From an uncultured Actinomyces sp. (GTDB lineage: Bacteria > Actinomycetota > Actinomycetes > Actinomycetales > Actinomycetaceae): a DNA stretch of 7,555 nucleotides. Below the pieces are notes generated by a model that ran no database searches, was not told where the DNA came from, and saw nothing but the letters and a program-made list of their open reading frames with translations. This document shows, piece after piece, positions 6,597-7,555 of the stretch (positions within the stretch are counted from its first letter, which is position 1; every line of letters starts with the position of its first letter). The DNA is taken from NCBI GenBank assembly GCA_915069725.1, contig CAJZFF010000075.1, forward strand, positions 1-7,555, read 5' to 3'. The translations under genes were made by a program, and so were the position numbers.

Positions 6597-6604
6597 CTTC
6601 CCGC

Positions 6605-7555
6605 GTGACCCCGCAGCCCATGAGTCGACGCCAGCGTCGCGAGGCGGAACGTGCTGCCGAAGCTGCTCGCCAAGTCGCTGAGGCGCAGGCCGGAACTGCC
6701 CCGTCGTCACCGTCGACGACGCACACCACTCACGTCGCCGGAGCCACTCGCCGCTCACGTCGCGACCTTCACACTCACCGCGCTGAGAACGGCGCCGCCT
6801 CCAGCCCCGTCACCGCTCCGAGTCCATCGGCTCTCCCTGACGTCCCGGTCGCCCCGCAGAAGCAGAACCACCCGCAGCGACCCGTGGCGCCGGCAACGCC
6901 TGCGACGCGCCCAGGGAGCGGTTCAGCGCCGTCTGTCCCCGCAGAGCCGGCGCAGTCCCAGCCCGTCGCACCGATGAGCCGCATGGCCCGCCGGCGCCAG
7001 AGCACCATCGAAGGGCCCGAGCCCGCCTCCCAGCAGCCCGCGCCGGCGGTTCAGGCGCGCAGCGCCGCATCTGGGGCCCCGTCCGTCTTCTCCTCCTCGC
7101 CGCAGGTCACCGGTGACACTCGCCCCACCCGGCGCTCCCGCAAGGAACTGCGCACCGCCCAGGTCTTCGAGGACCCCGAGCAGACGCGGGAGAACCCCGC
7201 TGCCCAGAGCCCCGCGCAGCCCCAGGCTCACCACCCCGAGGGCCACTCCGAGCGTCACCACGACCAGCACCACTCGCATCGTGGCGACCAGGCCGCGCCC
7301 ACAGCGGCGCCTTCGACGCCCTCGGCACTGTCGCCCCTGGTCGCCGCCTCACTGGCTGAGTCCACCTCAGGGCTCGAGCCGGCAGCCGCTCACCCCGCCG
7401 GTGCCACGCCATGGTGGGCCGCTAGTGGCACGGCTCCTGCTTCGCCCAGCGACACACAGCGTCACGGTCACGGTCATCGGCACGCAGCCGCGCAGACCGG
7501 CTCCGCCGAGCCGGAGGTCGGGGCGCCCTCCGAGCCCGCCTCCCGATCCGCGGGC
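6605..7555 (+). CDS. Low-complexity Pro/Ala/Ser/Gln/His-rich protein with Arg-rich motifs, N-terminal part only
   Basis: There are 317 codons with no stop, open at the right edge. Codon third positions are strongly G or C, which supports a real gene. I do not recognise a folded domain, signal peptide or membrane segment in the visible part; it reads as a long disordered region. It starts with MSRRQRREAERAAEAAR (6-22), likely a short basic helix. Related Arg-rich patches recur: ATRRSRRDLH (47-56), MSRMARRRQ (124-132) and PTRRSRKELRTAQ (174-186). Histidine clusters lie at 209-226 (HHPEGHSERHHDQHHSHR) and 286-293 (RHGHGHRH). From general experience, actinobacterial cell-envelope proteins (M23 peptidases, LytR-CpsA-Psr proteins, Rpf-like enzymes) often have such cytoplasmic N-terminal tails with RR-x-x-RE motifs before a membrane helix, so a membrane or cell-wall protein continuing past the edge is a guess. 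It is separated by 343 bases from the CNNM operon and is probably its own transcription unit. Confidence 0.8.
   Translation, partial: MTPQPMSRRQRREAERAAEAARQVAEAQAGTAPSSPSTTHTTHVAGATRRSRRDLHTHRAENGAASSPVTAPSPSALPDVPVAPQKQNHPQRPVAPATPATRPGSGSAPSVPAEPAQSQPVAPMSRMARRRQSTIEGPEPASQQPAPAVQARSAASGAPSVFSSSPQVTGDTRPTRRSRKELRTAQVFEDPEQTRENPAAQSPAQPQAHHPEGHSERHHDQHHSHRGDQAAPTAAPSTPSALSPLVAASLAESTSGLEPAAAHPAGATPWWAASGTAPASPSDTQRHGHGHRHAAAQTGSAEPEVGAPSEPASRSAG

Larger units (their letters stand above)
6262..6604 (+). other. Intergenic region of 343 bases with structured elements
   Basis: I see no convincing gene on either strand; short minus-strand readings here have no family features or good ribosome sites. 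In order it holds a 6-bp stem hairpin after the operon (6279-6294), an 11-base palindrome ACCCCTGGGGT (6411-6421), a perfect 9-bp inverted repeat (6421-6448), a weak promoter candidate (6464-6493), and two small hairpins in the presumed leader of the next gene (6513-6531, 6546-6559). GC content is lower than in the flanking genes, consistent with non-coding DNA. Confidence 0.6.

Noticed and set aside
6490..6604. ydaO (c-di-AMP) riboswitch
   Set aside because: Only the 3' end shows slight similarity; the conserved internal blocks such as GGGGUGAAU are missing. Left as an unidentified leader.
6270..6673. Small minus-strand frames (66-77 codons) in the gap after the CNNM operon
   Set aside because: No ribosome site or recognisable motif, and one overlaps the start of the plus-strand gene at 6605.

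Overview
The window looks like chromosomal DNA from a high-GC actinobacterium. An Actinomyces/Schaalia-type organism is my best guess, based on the start of a Kgd/OdhA-type 2-oxoglutarate dehydrogenase, a pair of actinobacterial CNNM-type membrane proteins, and GC-rich codon third positions. The genus is inferred, not proven.

Layout. (1) Positions 1-362, minus strand: the first 120 codons of kgd, the multifunctional 2-oxoglutarate decarboxylase/dehydrogenase of the TCA cycle, cut by the window edge. (2) 363-567: gap with the probable kgd promoter and a weak hairpin. (3) 568-3570, minus strand: one large gene of about 1000 codons for a membrane-anchored P-loop NTPase followed by 14 tandem TPR-like repeats of 35 residues. 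Its base composition is clearly lower in GC than the rest of the window. It is the most unusual item here and the best candidate for a little-studied system. (4) 3571-3841: divergent intergenic region. (5) 3842-6261, plus strand: two translationally coupled CNNM/CorC/TlyC-like genes (DUF21 plus CBS pair). The first has the C-terminal CorC_HlyC domain and the second lacks it. (6) 6262-6604: 343-base gap with a hairpin after the operon, a perfect 9-bp inverted repeat, a weak promoter candidate and a leader with small hairpins. (7) 6605-7555, plus strand: the 5' 317 codons of a low-complexity gene with Arg-rich and His-rich patches, open at the right edge.

How the genes relate. The two CNNM-like proteins probably work together at the membrane in divalent cation (Mg2+) efflux or homeostasis. 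kgd is central metabolism. The NTPase-TPR gene has no clear link to either neighbour. It sits in the same direction upstream of kgd and looks like a transferred accessory gene between core genes. Its plan (membrane segment, STAND-like NTPase, long repeat array) suggests a sensor or switch protein, possibly in phage defence or stress sensing; that role is inference. Both partial edge genes were identified by translating the sequence directly, since neither has a stop inside the window.
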